Below are positions 1-8,095 of a stretch of DNA of 31,168 nt, in pieces. The translations under genes were made by a program, and so were the position numbers. The DNA is taken from contig JACAFA010000178.1 in assembly GCA_013388525.1 (NCBI GenBank), positions 1 to 31,168 of the forward strand, given 5' to 3'. Under the pieces are notes generated by a model. That model was not told where the DNA came from. It did no database searches and worked only from the letters and a program-made list of their open reading frames with translations. The DNA is from Ignavibacteriaceae bacterium (lineage in GTDB: Bacteria > Bacteroidota > Ignavibacteria > Ignavibacteriales > Ignavibacteriaceae). The stretch's first letter is position 1; each line of letters begins with the position of its first letter.

Positions 1-26
1 ACTTTATTTTCGCTTGCACGATTCAT

Positions 27-83
27 AGGGCGTTTACCTCCTTATTTTTTTATTGCTTATTTAGGTAAACGCTCTCTTTTTTT
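27..83 (+). terminator. Rho-independent terminator of a gene left of the window
   Basis: A 13-base-pair stem (27-39 against 63-75, one G-T wobble) around a 23-base AT-rich loop is followed by seven T residues (77-83). No coding sequence lies upstream within the window, so it presumably ends a plus-strand gene beyond the left edge. Confidence 0.75.
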
Positions 84-142
84 CTACTCCTCTTTACACA
101 ATTTTTGTAACGCTAATTCAGATGCAAAGAGAAAAAAATTAT

Positions 143-170
143 TTGACTTTTATTCATTATTTACTATTTT
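143..170 (+). promoter_or_regulatory. Possible sigma-70-type promoter for the beta-barrel gene
   Basis: TTGACT at 143-148 and TATTTT at 165-170 are separated by 16 bases, about 60 bases before the start codon at 231. The region is so AT-rich that a -10-like match is cheap; the -35 is the better half. The primary sigma factor of this lineage may prefer another consensus. Confidence 0.3.
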
Positions 171-175
171 CACGT

Positions 176-195
176 GTTGCTATTTGCTTAGCAAC
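176..195 (+). promoter_or_regulatory. 5' UTR hairpin before the beta-barrel gene
   Basis: GTTGCTA (176-182) pairs perfectly with TAGCAAC (189-195) around a six-base loop. It lies between the putative promoter and the ribosome binding site and has no T-run, so it is not a terminator. A role in mRNA stability is possible but unproven. Confidence 0.3.
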
Positions 196-219
196 GAATA
201 ATTAAATTTTCAAATATAT

Positions 220-225
220 AGGAGG
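220..225 (+). promoter_or_regulatory. Consensus Shine-Dalgarno AGGAGG
   Basis: A perfect AGGAGG five bases before the ATG at 231 fixes that start. It shows this genome uses classical SD sites, which helps judge weaker starts elsewhere in the window. Confidence 0.85.
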
Positions 226-230
226 TTGTT

Positions 231-1064
231 ATGCAAAAAATTTTTCTGATCATTCTTTCCATTCTTCTTATTTCACCTCTCGGACTGGCTGAGTTGAAAT
301 TAAAATTGCCTGCTGAAATTACGGGCGAAACCACAAATTCAATTATCAAAAAAAATCTCGAAAATAATTTCAAATTGAATATTCCTGCTGAGGCTGTACC
401 TCCTGCAGATATGAAAGAAATGGTAAAAGGAATGATAATGCTTGGTATACTTGCTGACGTTTCTTTTCCGATGGGTAGTGATGAAGGTTTTGGTCACATC
501 GCCGGTACAGGGTTTTCTGGTCACGTAATGGCAAGCTATATGATTGCCAGTTCCTTGATGTTATCCTTAAGGGCTGGATATATTTCTTTTGGAACTCAAA
601 CTGAAGAAGGCAGCGATCAATTCGGTAGCTATAAATATGAAGACAGTTATTCTCAAATTCCAATTCTTCTTGGTGCATATTATATGTTTTCAACTAATAG
701 CGCATTTAAACCATTCATTGGCGCAGCCCTTGGTGTGTTTATACAAAACTATTCTTACACCTGGACATTTAGTTACGATGTTGGAGGACAAACTTATTCA
801 GATACACAGGAGGGTGATGCAAGTTCAACAGGATTTGGTGTGGTACCGGGAGCTGGTTTTTACTACTTGATTGGTTCGATAATGCTGGTGGCAGCAGTTG
901 AGTACGCCTATATATTCAGTGAACTTCCGACTGAAGAGGAGGACGAATATACGCCGCCTCTATCAAAAATAAGCAGAGTTGCCCAGGAAGAGGAAGAAAC
1001 CACAGAAGAAAAAGCAAGCTATATTTCGGTTAACTTTGGAGTGTCCTTCCCATTAGGTCAATAA
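231..1064 (+). CDS. Outer-membrane beta-barrel protein
   Basis: Exported 277-residue protein, probably a small outer-membrane barrel of the OmpA/OmpW-like superfamily. Residues 1-20 are a signal peptide (Lys, hydrophobic run, then LGLAE). After an amphipathic stretch (about 22-70) come alternating hydrophobic/aromatic strands typical of a barrel from about residue 72 to 230, with Gly-rich turns (FGHIAGTGFSGHV, FKPFIGAALGVF, GFGVVPGAGFYYL). An acidic segment of about 35 residues (EEEDEY, EEEETTEEK) sits before the final strand, and the protein ends FGVSFPLGQ. That acidic insertion is probably a surface loop. The start is set by a perfect SD. It stands alone, between a terminator at 27-83 and one at 1088-1116. 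Function unknown; the barrel assignment is from residue pattern only. Confidence 0.75.
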   Translation: MQKIFLIILSILLISPLGLAELKLKLPAEITGETTNSIIKKNLENNFKLNIPAEAVPPADMKEMVKGMIMLGILADVSFPMGSDEGFGHIAGTGFSGHVMASYMIASSLMLSLRAGYISFGTQTEEGSDQFGSYKYEDSYSQIPILLGAYYMFSTNSAFKPFIGAALGVFIQNYSYTWTFSYDVGGQTYSDTQEGDASSTGFGVVPGAGFYYLIGSIMLVAAVEYAYIFSELPTEEEDEYTPPLSKISRVAQEEEETTEEKASYISVNFGVSFPLGQ

Positions 1065-1087
1065 GAAAACAAATTATATTAGAAATA

Positions 1088-1116
1088 AAGGCGAAGTTTG
1101 TTCTTCGCCTTTTTTA
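1088..1116 (+). terminator. Terminator between convergent genes
   Basis: AAGGCGAAG (1088-1096) pairs perfectly with CTTCGCCTT (1103-1111) around a six-base loop, and a T-run follows on the plus strand. On the minus strand the A-rich left flank gives a weaker T-rich tail, so it may also stop the ABC gene that ends at 1120. Confidence 0.85.
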
Positions 1117-1119
1117 TTA

Positions 1120-1848
1120 TTATTCAGTTCTCTGGATAAACTCTTTTATTATTTTGTCTTTCGAGGAAAGAAGTTCTGCAGGTGTTCCAAGAAAATAAAT
1201 TTTACCTTCATGCATCATTGCTACCTGGTTAGCAACGTTTTTAACGCTGTACATATCGTGTGTTACTACAATTGAAGTTACGTTTAATTTATCTGTAAGA
1301 TCTTTTATTAAACTGTCTATAGAATCTGACATAATCGGATCAAGACCGGTTGTCGGCTCATCATAAATGATATAATCAGGGTCTGTTATTAAGGCTCTTG
1401 CAAGACCAACTCTTTTTTTCATTCCTCCAGAGAGTTCTGCGGGTTTTAATTTTTGGACATTTCTCATACCAACCAGTTCAAGTTTTTCAGAGACTTTCCT
1501 GTCTAATTCTTCACGTGAATATTTTTTACCTGATTCAACAAGAGGAAGAGCAACATTTTCTTCAACAGTCATGGAATCAAACAATGCTGAGCCCTGGAAT
1601 AAAAATCCAAACTTTCTTCGCAGATTATAAAGTTCCTCCATATTCATTTCATCAACTCTATGTCCTTCAACTTTTACATAACCTTCATCCGGATAGAGTA
1701 ATCCAACTATATGTTTTATCAGAACACTTTTTCCACAGCCGCTTCTGCCAATAATCACAATGGTTTCACCTGTATCAATATCCAGATTTACTCCCTGGAG
1801 AACTTTGGCGCTATTGAATGACTTATGCAGATCTTTAATTTCTATCAT
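1120..1848 (-). CDS. ABC transporter ATP-binding protein, MlaF/MCE-system type
   Basis: Cytoplasmic ATPase of 242 residues, full length for the family. Visible motifs: Walker A GRSGCGKS at 34-41, Q-loop region FLFQGSALFDSMTVEENV, signature LSGGMKKRVGLARAL, Walker B IIYDEP, and switch His in VVTHDM. The LFDSMTVEENVALPL wording after the Q-loop and LSGGMKKRVGLARA are characteristic of MlaF/Ttg2A-like ATPases that power MCE phospholipid transport between inner and outer membranes. The usual partners (MlaE permease, MlaD MCE protein) are not adjacent: upstream on this strand is a lipoprotein gene with its own terminator, and downstream is a convergent gene. It is therefore an orphan here, and partners must lie elsewhere. 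Substrate is inferred from family only. Confidence 0.85.
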   Translation of the reverse strand: MIEIKDLHKSFNSAKVLQGVNLDIDTGETIVIIGRSGCGKSVLIKHIVGLLYPDEGYVKVEGHRVDEMNMEELYNLRRKFGFLFQGSALFDSMTVEENVALPLVESGKKYSREELDRKVSEKLELVGMRNVQKLKPAELSGGMKKRVGLARALITDPDYIIYDEPTTGLDPIMSDSIDSLIKDLTDKLNVTSIVVTHDMYSVKNVANQVAMMHEGKIYFLGTPAELLSSKDKIIKEFIQRTE

Positions 1849-1910
1849 AATAGTAACTAATTAACTGTGTTTAAAATAGATAAAAGCATGGGTTTTATGA
1901 ATCTTAATTT

Positions 1911-1947
1911 AAAATAAAAAACCGGACTGAAATTAAATCCAGTCCGG
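1911..1947 (-). terminator. Terminator of the DUF4397 lipoprotein gene
   Basis: CCGGACTG (1922-1929) pairs with CAGTCCGG (1940-1947). Read on the minus strand the stem is followed by a run of six T residues (1921-1916) and more T-rich sequence. It lies just after the stop at 1975 and separates this gene from the ABC ATPase. Confidence 0.85.
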
Positions 1948-1974
1948 CAAGGTTTTACTAAAATTTTCTAAAGA

Positions 1975-2664
1975 TTAATTATTGACTATTATTGCTGCGC
2001 CAAGTTGCTGCTCTCCGACCCCGGCAACAAAACCTCTGGCGTAAGTTGTGTAAATTTCACCGGAAGTAAAAGTGATATTTCCTAAGTCTAAAACAACAGT
2101 AGAAGTTCCGGCAAGTCTAACTTGCAAATTATATGTGCCGGCATCTAAAGGTGTGAATGCTGTAAAACCTTTAAAAGATATATTACCGAACACAACTGTT
2201 CCATCAGCGAGAGTTATGTCAACTGCCGGGGCATCCGGTGATAAGTGAATAAATCTCACGTGAGCTTTACCTGAAGCAGGTTTAGCTAAATTATCTTCAA
2301 GAACTAACGGCTCAATATTAGCTACTGAATTAACAGCAAAAATTGAGTAAGCTTTGTCTTTTACAAAATTTATGTTTCCTTCGATAACGGTTGTTGATGT
2401 ACCTGTAACATTAACCTTAATATTTCTGGTACCGCTTGGTAAAGTTAAGTAAGGTGTGTTTTGCAGATAAGTAAGATTCATACCAGCAATTGCATTATCA
2501 ACAAGTATATCAACTCCGGGTGCATCAGGCGAAGCATGAATTACCATTGTTGACGAGTTAGATGGAGCTGGCTGCATCGGAGCTTCTTCTTCATCATCGC
2601 AACCAACGAATGTCAATGCAGTTATTGAAACTGCAAGAGCTAAAACAAGATTTTTGAATTTCAT
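1975..2664 (-). CDS. DUF4397 lipoprotein with two repeats
   Basis: Predicted lipoprotein of 229 residues. Signal peptide 1-21 ends in a lipobox with Cys22 (LTFVGC), followed at once by an acidic run DDEEE. Two copies of the DUF4397 unit are visible, each opening with a near-identical signature: VIHASPDAPGVDI near residue 41 and FIHLSPDAPAVDI near 138. Each continues with a beta-rich stretch ending in an extracellular-type G-T-S-T-x-V pattern. DUF4397 is common in secreted or envelope proteins and has no established biochemical role. The acidic residues straight after the lipid-bearing Cys resemble the surface-export signal described for Bacteroidetes lipoproteins; surface display is inference. 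An SD-like AAAGGAA precedes the ATG. It is a single-gene unit with its own terminator. Confidence 0.85.
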   Translation of the reverse strand: MKFKNLVLALAVSITALTFVGCDDEEEAPMQPAPSNSSTMVIHASPDAPGVDILVDNAIAGMNLTYLQNTPYLTLPSGTRNIKVNVTGTSTTVIEGNINFVKDKAYSIFAVNSVANIEPLVLEDNLAKPASGKAHVRFIHLSPDAPAVDITLADGTVVFGNISFKGFTAFTPLDAGTYNLQVRLAGTSTVVLDLGNITFTSGEIYTTYARGFVAGVGEQQLGAAIIVNN

Positions 2665-2697
2665 TTTGATTTCCTTTTTAATTGATGAAATATTTAA

Positions 2698-2862
2698 TAC
2701 TTAGTTAACGAACTTTATAACAGATTATCTTTTATTATAGTTCCATTAACGAAAAAAATTTTTAAGTGGATTGAAAAGGCTGATTTGCCTGATAAGGAAA
2801 TAAAAGCGAATAATCGCGGTTTATATTGTGATGTGCTGAAATTTTTTGAAAGATTTATGTAA
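2698..2862 (+). pseudogene. Possible gene-end remnant, start-less open frame
   Basis: A plus-strand frame stays open for 54 codons between an in-frame stop at 2695-2697 and the stop at 2860-2862, with no usable start codon near its beginning. The last 30 or so codons read like an ordinary protein end (KWIEKADLPDKEIKANN, then YCDVLKFFERFM), with codon use like the genuine genes. It fills most of the gap between the DUF4397 and DinB genes and overlaps the end of DinB by eight bases. It may be the decayed 3' end of a lost gene or a chance open frame. Confidence 0.2.
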
Positions 2863-3316
2863 AAATTTGTTTCAGATGATGATCCATATGATCAACATAA
2901 TCTTTCATAAGAAAGAGTAATGTGTCTGCATTTTCAAAAGGATCTTCTGCTTCAATTTTTATATTAAGATTTTCCTCGGGAGTATTCTGCATTAAGAAAA
3001 GAATATGCTCGTTGTAAACTTTCCATAAATTCACAAGCTGTTTAGTATCCTTTTCATTATAATTTTGTATTCTCACCCAATCGTTTTGTGCATAACCTTC
3101 CACAAAAAATGGTGATGGCATAAACTGAATTTTTACAAACCGGTGATGATTGTTTGCTGCCGAGTCAATCAAATGTCCCAGCAATTCTTTTTTAGACCAT
3201 TTGTTTGTTGCAGGTTTTGCATTCAATTCCACTTCAGAATATTTTAAGAATTTGGAAGGAACTACATTGATGTGTTCCTGAAAACGGTCAATAATTTTTT
3301 TTAGTTCTTCTGTCAT
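2855..3316 (-). CDS. DinB-fold protein (DinB/YfiT-like)
   Basis: Small cytoplasmic four-helix-bundle protein of 153 residues, typical length. Family hallmarks are the N-terminal KWSKKELLGHLIDSA stretch with metal-ligand candidate His48, and the C-terminal YVDHMDHHLKQI stretch with His143, His146 and His147. These form the three-His metal site of DinB_2-type proteins, a superfamily that includes bacillithiol transferases and other thiol-dependent S-transferases. No substrate can be assigned. It starts 21 bases after the stop of the lamin-tail gene on the same strand, so it may be the last gene of the SDR / lamin-tail / DinB unit. No strong SD is visible. Confidence 0.85.
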   Translation of the reverse strand: MTEELKKIIDRFQEHINVVPSKFLKYSEVELNAKPATNKWSKKELLGHLIDSAANNHHRFVKIQFMPSPFFVEGYAQNDWVRIQNYNEKDTKQLVNLWKVYNEHILFLMQNTPEENLNIKIEAEDPFENADTLLFLMKDYVDHMDHHLKQIFT

Positions 3317-3337
3317 AAAAATTCTTTCTTATTAAAA

Positions 3338-6300
3338 TTATAATTTTCTTGCAACAACAACTACAGTCTTCATAGATTCAACGACACCGGAACCTTCGTT
3401 AATTGCTTCGAGGAAGATGATGTAAATTCCAATTCGTAAAGTTTGTCCATCATCGCCAATTCCATCAAATATAACTGAGCCGGAAGAACCGCTTGCCTGG
3501 TTGTTGGCGAGAGATCTCACGAGTCTTCCTTTGTTATCAAATATTTTTATGCGAACCTGTGAAGTTGCCTGAGTTAATTTGTAATTGATGATTGTGAAAT
3601 CTTCAAAGCCATCATTGTCCGGCGAGAATGGATTTGGTGAAACAGAAATGTTTGATTCTATATTCGGGTTAATAGTATAAATACTGTTCTGCTTTCCGGG
3701 TGTTGCACCAATAGGTGTTACAGAACTGCTCCAGTTACTAGGATCGTTGGCGCTAATGTTGGGATTTATTCTTTCAAGAGAAATATTTATGGTTGAACCA
3801 AAATTATCATTATGCCATTTATCAGAATACCAGACTGAATCAATAACATTTCCCTTGACATCTTTTAAAAGAATTAATTCTCCTGTATTAACAAGCCCAA
3901 GACTTGAAACTCCAACAACTGTTTTGAGCTGGGTTTCATCCAATCCATATTTAACTATTACCGATGAGTCAGCTGCTAACAAGAAGAAAGAATTGTTCGG
4001 CACCATTATCGGGATTTGTGAAAGTCTGTAATTGTTTTCGTTTTCATCTACAATTTCCCAGCCGCCAACATTTACTGAGTCACCGCTTAAATTTAAGAAC
4101 TCTATAAACTCTGAATTATCTTCACCGGGCTCAAACATAACTTCGTTGATGACCAGATCATTTCTTTCATAATCAGGAACATTCAATATTGAATTTGGTA
4201 AACCGGGAGTGCTTCCTTTGGTACTGAGAGAAGTTGTCCAGTTTGTGCTATCGTTTGTTGAAGCTTCAAGTGAAATTCTTTCTAGCGAAAGACCTCTCCC
4301 CCCACCCCAGGAAGAACGATAAAATAAACTGTCAATTATTCCATTTCTGAAATCATAAATGACAACTCCATCAGAAGTATTTCCAAGTGATCCAAAGTTC
4401 GAGAAGAAGACTTTTGCTGTAACTCCCGGATGAGCAGAATTGAATGAAGTATCTTTTGCAATTACAATATACTCTTCCGGCTGAATAAGAGCATCAGTAT
4501 TTACTATAAAACTTTTTGTTGGAGTTGTAAGCACATCACTGATTGACCAGTCCTTAATATTTATTATTTCACCCGAAACATTAACAAGTTCAACCCATTC
4601 TGGCTTGTTGGTTTCAGTATTATACATAACTTCATTAATCAGAATAATACTTCCGGGAAATCCAGGCTCAACAGATTTTTCAAAATAATTATTAAGTGTA
4701 TCCTCATCTGCTGCGTAAACTATTCTTACAGCAGTTAATATTTTTGAATTGATATTCTGAATTGGTGATGATGAAGTAACATTTACAGAATCACCAGCAG
4801 CAAGGTTTAATCCGGCTTCGATGCTAAGAAGCAAGTCAACAACATTGTTAGTATCTGTGTCAATATAAAACTCAACATTAAAATTATTTGCAGAAGATGA
4901 TCCGTTATTCTTTATAAAAGCAGAAATAAAAACATCATCACCTTCGACAGGAAAGCGCGGATTGAAATTTATTCCGGCAACAGAAAGATCAAACTGTTTT
5001 GGTGTAAGGCTGTTAATTCTTCCGGGTGTGCTTTGCTCAATATCAAATGAACTTCCCCAGTTTGAAGCAAGATTTGAATTAGCATTCACTGATAATCTTT
5101 CAAGTGAGTAGCCGTTAGTTCCTCCCCACTGATTTGAATAAAGAACTGAATCCATTTGTAGTCCACGGTTATCTTTAATAACCACACCATCAATATCATT
5201 ATTCAAAGATGGAAGCGAAATAACAAAAACTTCAGACGGGATAAAACGATGAAAATCAAAAATTGCAGAACTTCTGCTGAGAATAAGATATGAATTTGGT
5301 TGTATAATAACATCCTGATTTATTGTAACAGTTGTTGGAGTCGTAAGCACATCTCTTATTTTCCAGCCGTTAAGATTAACTGCAATATTAGTTCGGTTGA
5401 ATAATTCTATCCATTCCGGCTCGCCACCTAACGGTGTAAACATAATTTCGTTGATAACAATTGATTGAGCCGCCAATCCGGGTTCTATGATTTTATACAA
5501 CTTATTGTTTGTTGTATCCTGATCCTGAGTGAAAACTGCATTTACAACAAACCCACGTTGAGTTTGAATGTTTTGAATTAAATAATTGAAATTAAAAACT
5601 CCGGAATCATTTGCTGGCAGAAAAAGTGATTGAAGACTTTCTAAAAGCACATCCGGAATGGAATCAAGATTATTGTCTTCATAAAGCTCCAAAGAAAAAA
5701 CAGCAGAATTGTTACCTAAATTTTTGATCTTTGATGAAATTGATACTGTGTCTTCTTCGATAGGAAATTCCGGATTGAATAATATATCTTCAACAGCAAT
5801 ATCATAATCTTTTTCAGTCAGTGAATTGATAAAACCAGGAGTTGCCTTGAATTGACTTGTTGACGTTCCCCAGTTCGTCGGGTCCAGTGAAAAACGATTA
5901 ACTGAAACTCGTTCAAGAGACTTGCCATCAATATTGCCTCCCCAATCAGGATAGTAATAAAGTGAGTCGATCTTTGTGCCAATTGAATCTTTGATTGTAA
6001 CCGCGTCGCCGGTATTATTTAATGCGGGAAGATTTAACTGAATTATTTCTGATTGAACATTATAATAATTCAGGATTGATGAATCCCTTGCTAAAACAAT
6101 ATAACCATTTTCAGGAATGAATTTATCCGAGCTTGTTATCGTTACAGTAGTTGCTGCATCTGAAAATTTCCATTTCATTAAATTGATGGGAGTGGAAGTT
6201 CTGTTAAAAAGTTCCACCCACTCAGGCTCTCCTGTTGATGGTGCATACATAATTTCATTGATTACAACATCGTTGTAATTGGTTCCGGAAGGAAAAACAA

Positions 6301-7192
6301 TAAACGTTTTAACCAGCTGATTATTTTCTGGTTTCTCATCAGGTGCAAATAATACTTTGCCGATGATTTGATAATTTCCTGAAGTTAATGAGTCCATAAT
6401 TACACTTGCTGTTACAGAATCACCGGAAGCGAGATTAATGTATTGTTGAGTAAAAATTATTTCTCCCGGATCTGCTGTAGAATCAAAATTTGCATCATTA
6501 TAAATTTCAATTGAATACATATTCGCTGTGTTTGTCCCCTGGTTTTTAACTTGAGCAAAAACAGTAACGTCATCTCCTTCAATTGGAGTTACCGGTTGAA
6601 AAGATATTGAAGATAGCTGCAAGTCAAACTGAACAGGAGTAACCGAATTTGCAAATCCCGGAGTGCCATTAACAATAAGTGAATTTGCCCAATTACTCTG
6701 TGAGCTATCCTTTCTCATTATCTTTTTCTCATCTGAACGTCCCTGAGTATTATTTGCTGAATAAAAGTATGCTTCAAGAGTATCATTTACTGTATTAAGA
6801 AGCCAGATTGGTCTGTTCTCTGTATTCGACATTCCGGAGGTTCCAAAAGAATTATCGGATATTTTAACAACAAGCGCCTCAGAAGGAATTAAGCCATCAT
6901 AAATTCCTGAACCAAATGGATAGTCGCCTTCAAGAATTATAGCAAATGATTTTGGAGGGAGAATTGTTCCTTCGCCGGCATCAGTAATTACATCCGGACT
7001 GGAATTATAATATTTGACTTTAAAACTATTGATATCAATACTTTCTGTTTCACTTCTGTTGTATAATTCTATGAACTCATTAGGACCGGATTGAGGATTA
7101 AACATTACTTCGCTAAGAATCAATGTAGAATCAGATTGAGGAAAAACTAGAGCAGATAACAGAATAAATATTGGCAGCAGTTTTTGTAGCAT
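3338..7192 (-). CDS. Secreted multi-domain lamin-tail (LTD) surface protein
   Basis: Large exported protein of 1284 residues with a signal peptide (1-18, ending ALVFPQS). Five lamin-tail domains are recognisable from repeated openings such as VINEIMYAP...GEPEWVELFNR, at about residues 25, 307, 575, 847 and 1010. Three CARDB-like beta-sandwich modules, each containing PxEGDDVxxxAxxKNxG or a close variant, follow LTD 1-3 at about 195, 460 and 735. The LTD-plus-CARDB unit thus recurs about every 270 residues. The C-terminal 100 residues (VSPNPFSPDNDGFEDF, then KIFDNKGRLVRSL and GIYIIFLEA) form a FlgD/CHU_C-like Ig domain of the type found at the end of type IX secretion substrates. A structural or adhesive cell-surface role is likely; no catalytic motif is seen. 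It starts 12 bases after the SDR stop. Confidence 0.88.
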   Translation of the reverse strand: MLQKLLPIFILLSALVFPQSDSTLILSEVMFNPQSGPNEFIELYNRSETESIDINSFKVKYYNSSPDVITDAGEGTILPPKSFAIILEGDYPFGSGIYDGLIPSEALVVKISDNSFGTSGMSNTENRPIWLLNTVNDTLEAYFYSANNTQGRSDEKKIMRKDSSQSNWANSLIVNGTPGFANSVTPVQFDLQLSSISFQPVTPIEGDDVTVFAQVKNQGTNTANMYSIEIYNDANFDSTADPGEIIFTQQYINLASGDSVTASVIMDSLTSGNYQIIGKVLFAPDEKPENNQLVKTFIVFPSGTNYNDVVINEIMYAPSTGEPEWVELFNRTSTPINLMKWKFSDAATTVTITSSDKFIPENGYIVLARDSSILNYYNVQSEIIQLNLPALNNTGDAVTIKDSIGTKIDSLYYYPDWGGNIDGKSLERVSVNRFSLDPTNWGTSTSQFKATPGFINSLTEKDYDIAVEDILFNPEFPIEEDTVSISSKIKNLGNNSAVFSLELYEDNNLDSIPDVLLESLQSLFLPANDSGVFNFNYLIQNIQTQRGFVVNAVFTQDQDTTNNKLYKIIEPGLAAQSIVINEIMFTPLGGEPEWIELFNRTNIAVNLNGWKIRDVLTTPTTVTINQDVIIQPNSYLILSRSSAIFDFHRFIPSEVFVISLPSLNNDIDGVVIKDNRGLQMDSVLYSNQWGGTNGYSLERLSVNANSNLASNWGSSFDIEQSTPGRINSLTPKQFDLSVAGINFNPRFPVEGDDVFISAFIKNNGSSSANNFNVEFYIDTDTNNVVDLLLSIEAGLNLAAGDSVNVTSSSPIQNINSKILTAVRIVYAADEDTLNNYFEKSVEPGFPGSIILINEVMYNTETNKPEWVELVNVSGEIINIKDWSISDVLTTPTKSFIVNTDALIQPEEYIVIAKDTSFNSAHPGVTAKVFFSNFGSLGNTSDGVVIYDFRNGIIDSLFYRSSWGGGRGLSLERISLEASTNDSTNWTTSLSTKGSTPGLPNSILNVPDYERNDLVINEVMFEPGEDNSEFIEFLNLSGDSVNVGGWEIVDENENNYRLSQIPIMVPNNSFFLLAADSSVIVKYGLDETQLKTVVGVSSLGLVNTGELILLKDVKGNVIDSVWYSDKWHNDNFGSTINISLERINPNISANDPSNWSSSVTPIGATPGKQNSIYTINPNIESNISVSPNPFSPDNDGFEDFTIINYKLTQATSQVRIKIFDNKGRLVRSLANNQASGSSGSVIFDGIGDDGQTLRIGIYIIFLEAINEGSGVVESMKTVVVVARKL

Positions 7193-7204
7193 ATGAAATA
7201 TTTT

Positions 7205-7978
7205 TTAGTTCTTTCGTGCCGGAAGTTCTTTACTCATTATTAAATCAAACAACCAATCGGGCATAAATTTTACTAACTTTGAGCCAATCACAATCGGAAG
7301 AGGAAACTGAACAATTTTCTTTTCTTTCTTAATTCCATTTAAAATAATCTTTGCTGCTTTATCTACATCAATTATAAAAGGCATATGGAATTCATTTTTA
7401 TCAGTCATCGGTGTTCTCACAAAACCGGGTTTAACAATAACTACCTTTATATTATAAGGTTTTAATTCTATTCTTAAACTTTCCAGAAGCAGAGTTGCTG
7501 CAGCTTTACTTGCATTATAAAATCCACTTTTAGGAAAGCCGCGTGATTCTGCTAAACTCGATACTCCGACAATCATTCCCTCTTTACGATTTATAAAATC
7601 AGGCAGCAGTTGCTCAACACAGTTTACAATGCCGAGTGTGTTGACCTTAAAAATCTCATTTGCAGCTGAAGCAGAGTATGTTCTGATATCTTTTCTTGAT
7701 GAGGTACCTGCATTAAGAATAGCAATATCTATTTTACCGAAATCTTTTTTTATTTCCCCGAAAGTAGTTTTTACTTCATTTATCTCCCCAACATCACATT
7801 TATATGCTGAAACCTTTACATTAGCAGAACCGATTTCATTTATCAGTTTATCTAGTATTTCTATCCGTCTTGATATAAGAGCAATGGAGCAATTTTCCTT
7901 TGGCAATAATTTTGCAAGAGAATAGCCGATTCCGGAAGAAGCTCCGGTTAATAAAACTGTTTTGTTTTTAAAATCCAT
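7205..7978 (-). CDS. Short-chain dehydrogenase/reductase (SDR)
   Basis: Cytoplasmic NAD(P)-dependent oxidoreductase of the classical SDR family, 257 residues from the start chosen here. The nucleotide-binding motif TGASSGIG is at 11-18, the NAG motif appears as AILNAGTSS, the catalytic Ser lies in VGVSSLAESRG, and the Tyr/Lys pair is YNASK near residue 149. After it comes the usual VKPGFVRTPM segment. Substrate cannot be read from sequence; these DltE/YqjQ-like short forms act on varied carbonyl compounds. An ATG five codons upstream (7993) is possible, but the shorter start gives the family-typical beginning MDFKNKTVLLTG; neither has a good SD. It is the first gene of the unit with the lamin-tail and DinB genes, and is divergent from DUF3109 across about 100 bases. 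Confidence 0.87.
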   Translation of the reverse strand: MDFKNKTVLLTGASSGIGYSLAKLLPKENCSIALISRRIEILDKLINEIGSANVKVSAYKCDVGEINEVKTTFGEIKKDFGKIDIAILNAGTSSRKDIRTYSASAANEIFKVNTLGIVNCVEQLLPDFINRKEGMIVGVSSLAESRGFPKSGFYNASKAAATLLLESLRIELKPYNIKVVIVKPGFVRTPMTDKNEFHMPFIIDVDKAAKIILNGIKKEKKIVQFPLPIVIGSKLVKFMPDWLFDLIMSKELPARKN

Positions 7979-8017
7979 CTGTGCAGGGGGCATTTTATCG
8001 AAATTCAGGAAGGAATT

Positions 8018-8068
8018 TAAACAATTGGAAAGAGTATTTAAACTTTGTAAAAAAGAATCAATTGTTTA
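8018..8068. promoter_or_regulatory. Inverted repeat in the SDR/DUF3109 divergent region
   Basis: TAAACAATTG (8018-8027) and CAATTGTTTA (8059-8068) are a perfect 10-base inverted repeat with a 31-base spacer, inside the only spacer shared by two divergent operons. It could be an operator pair, but both arms are AT-rich, so chance is not excluded. Confidence 0.2.
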
Positions 8069-8095
8069 TTTTTTCTCAAAAATTATTCCAAGTTA

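Noticed and set aside
4300..6700. Tandem DNA repeats within the lamin-tail gene
   Set aside because: Repetition is at protein-domain level; the bases have diverged, so it is not a DNA repeat array or CRISPR.
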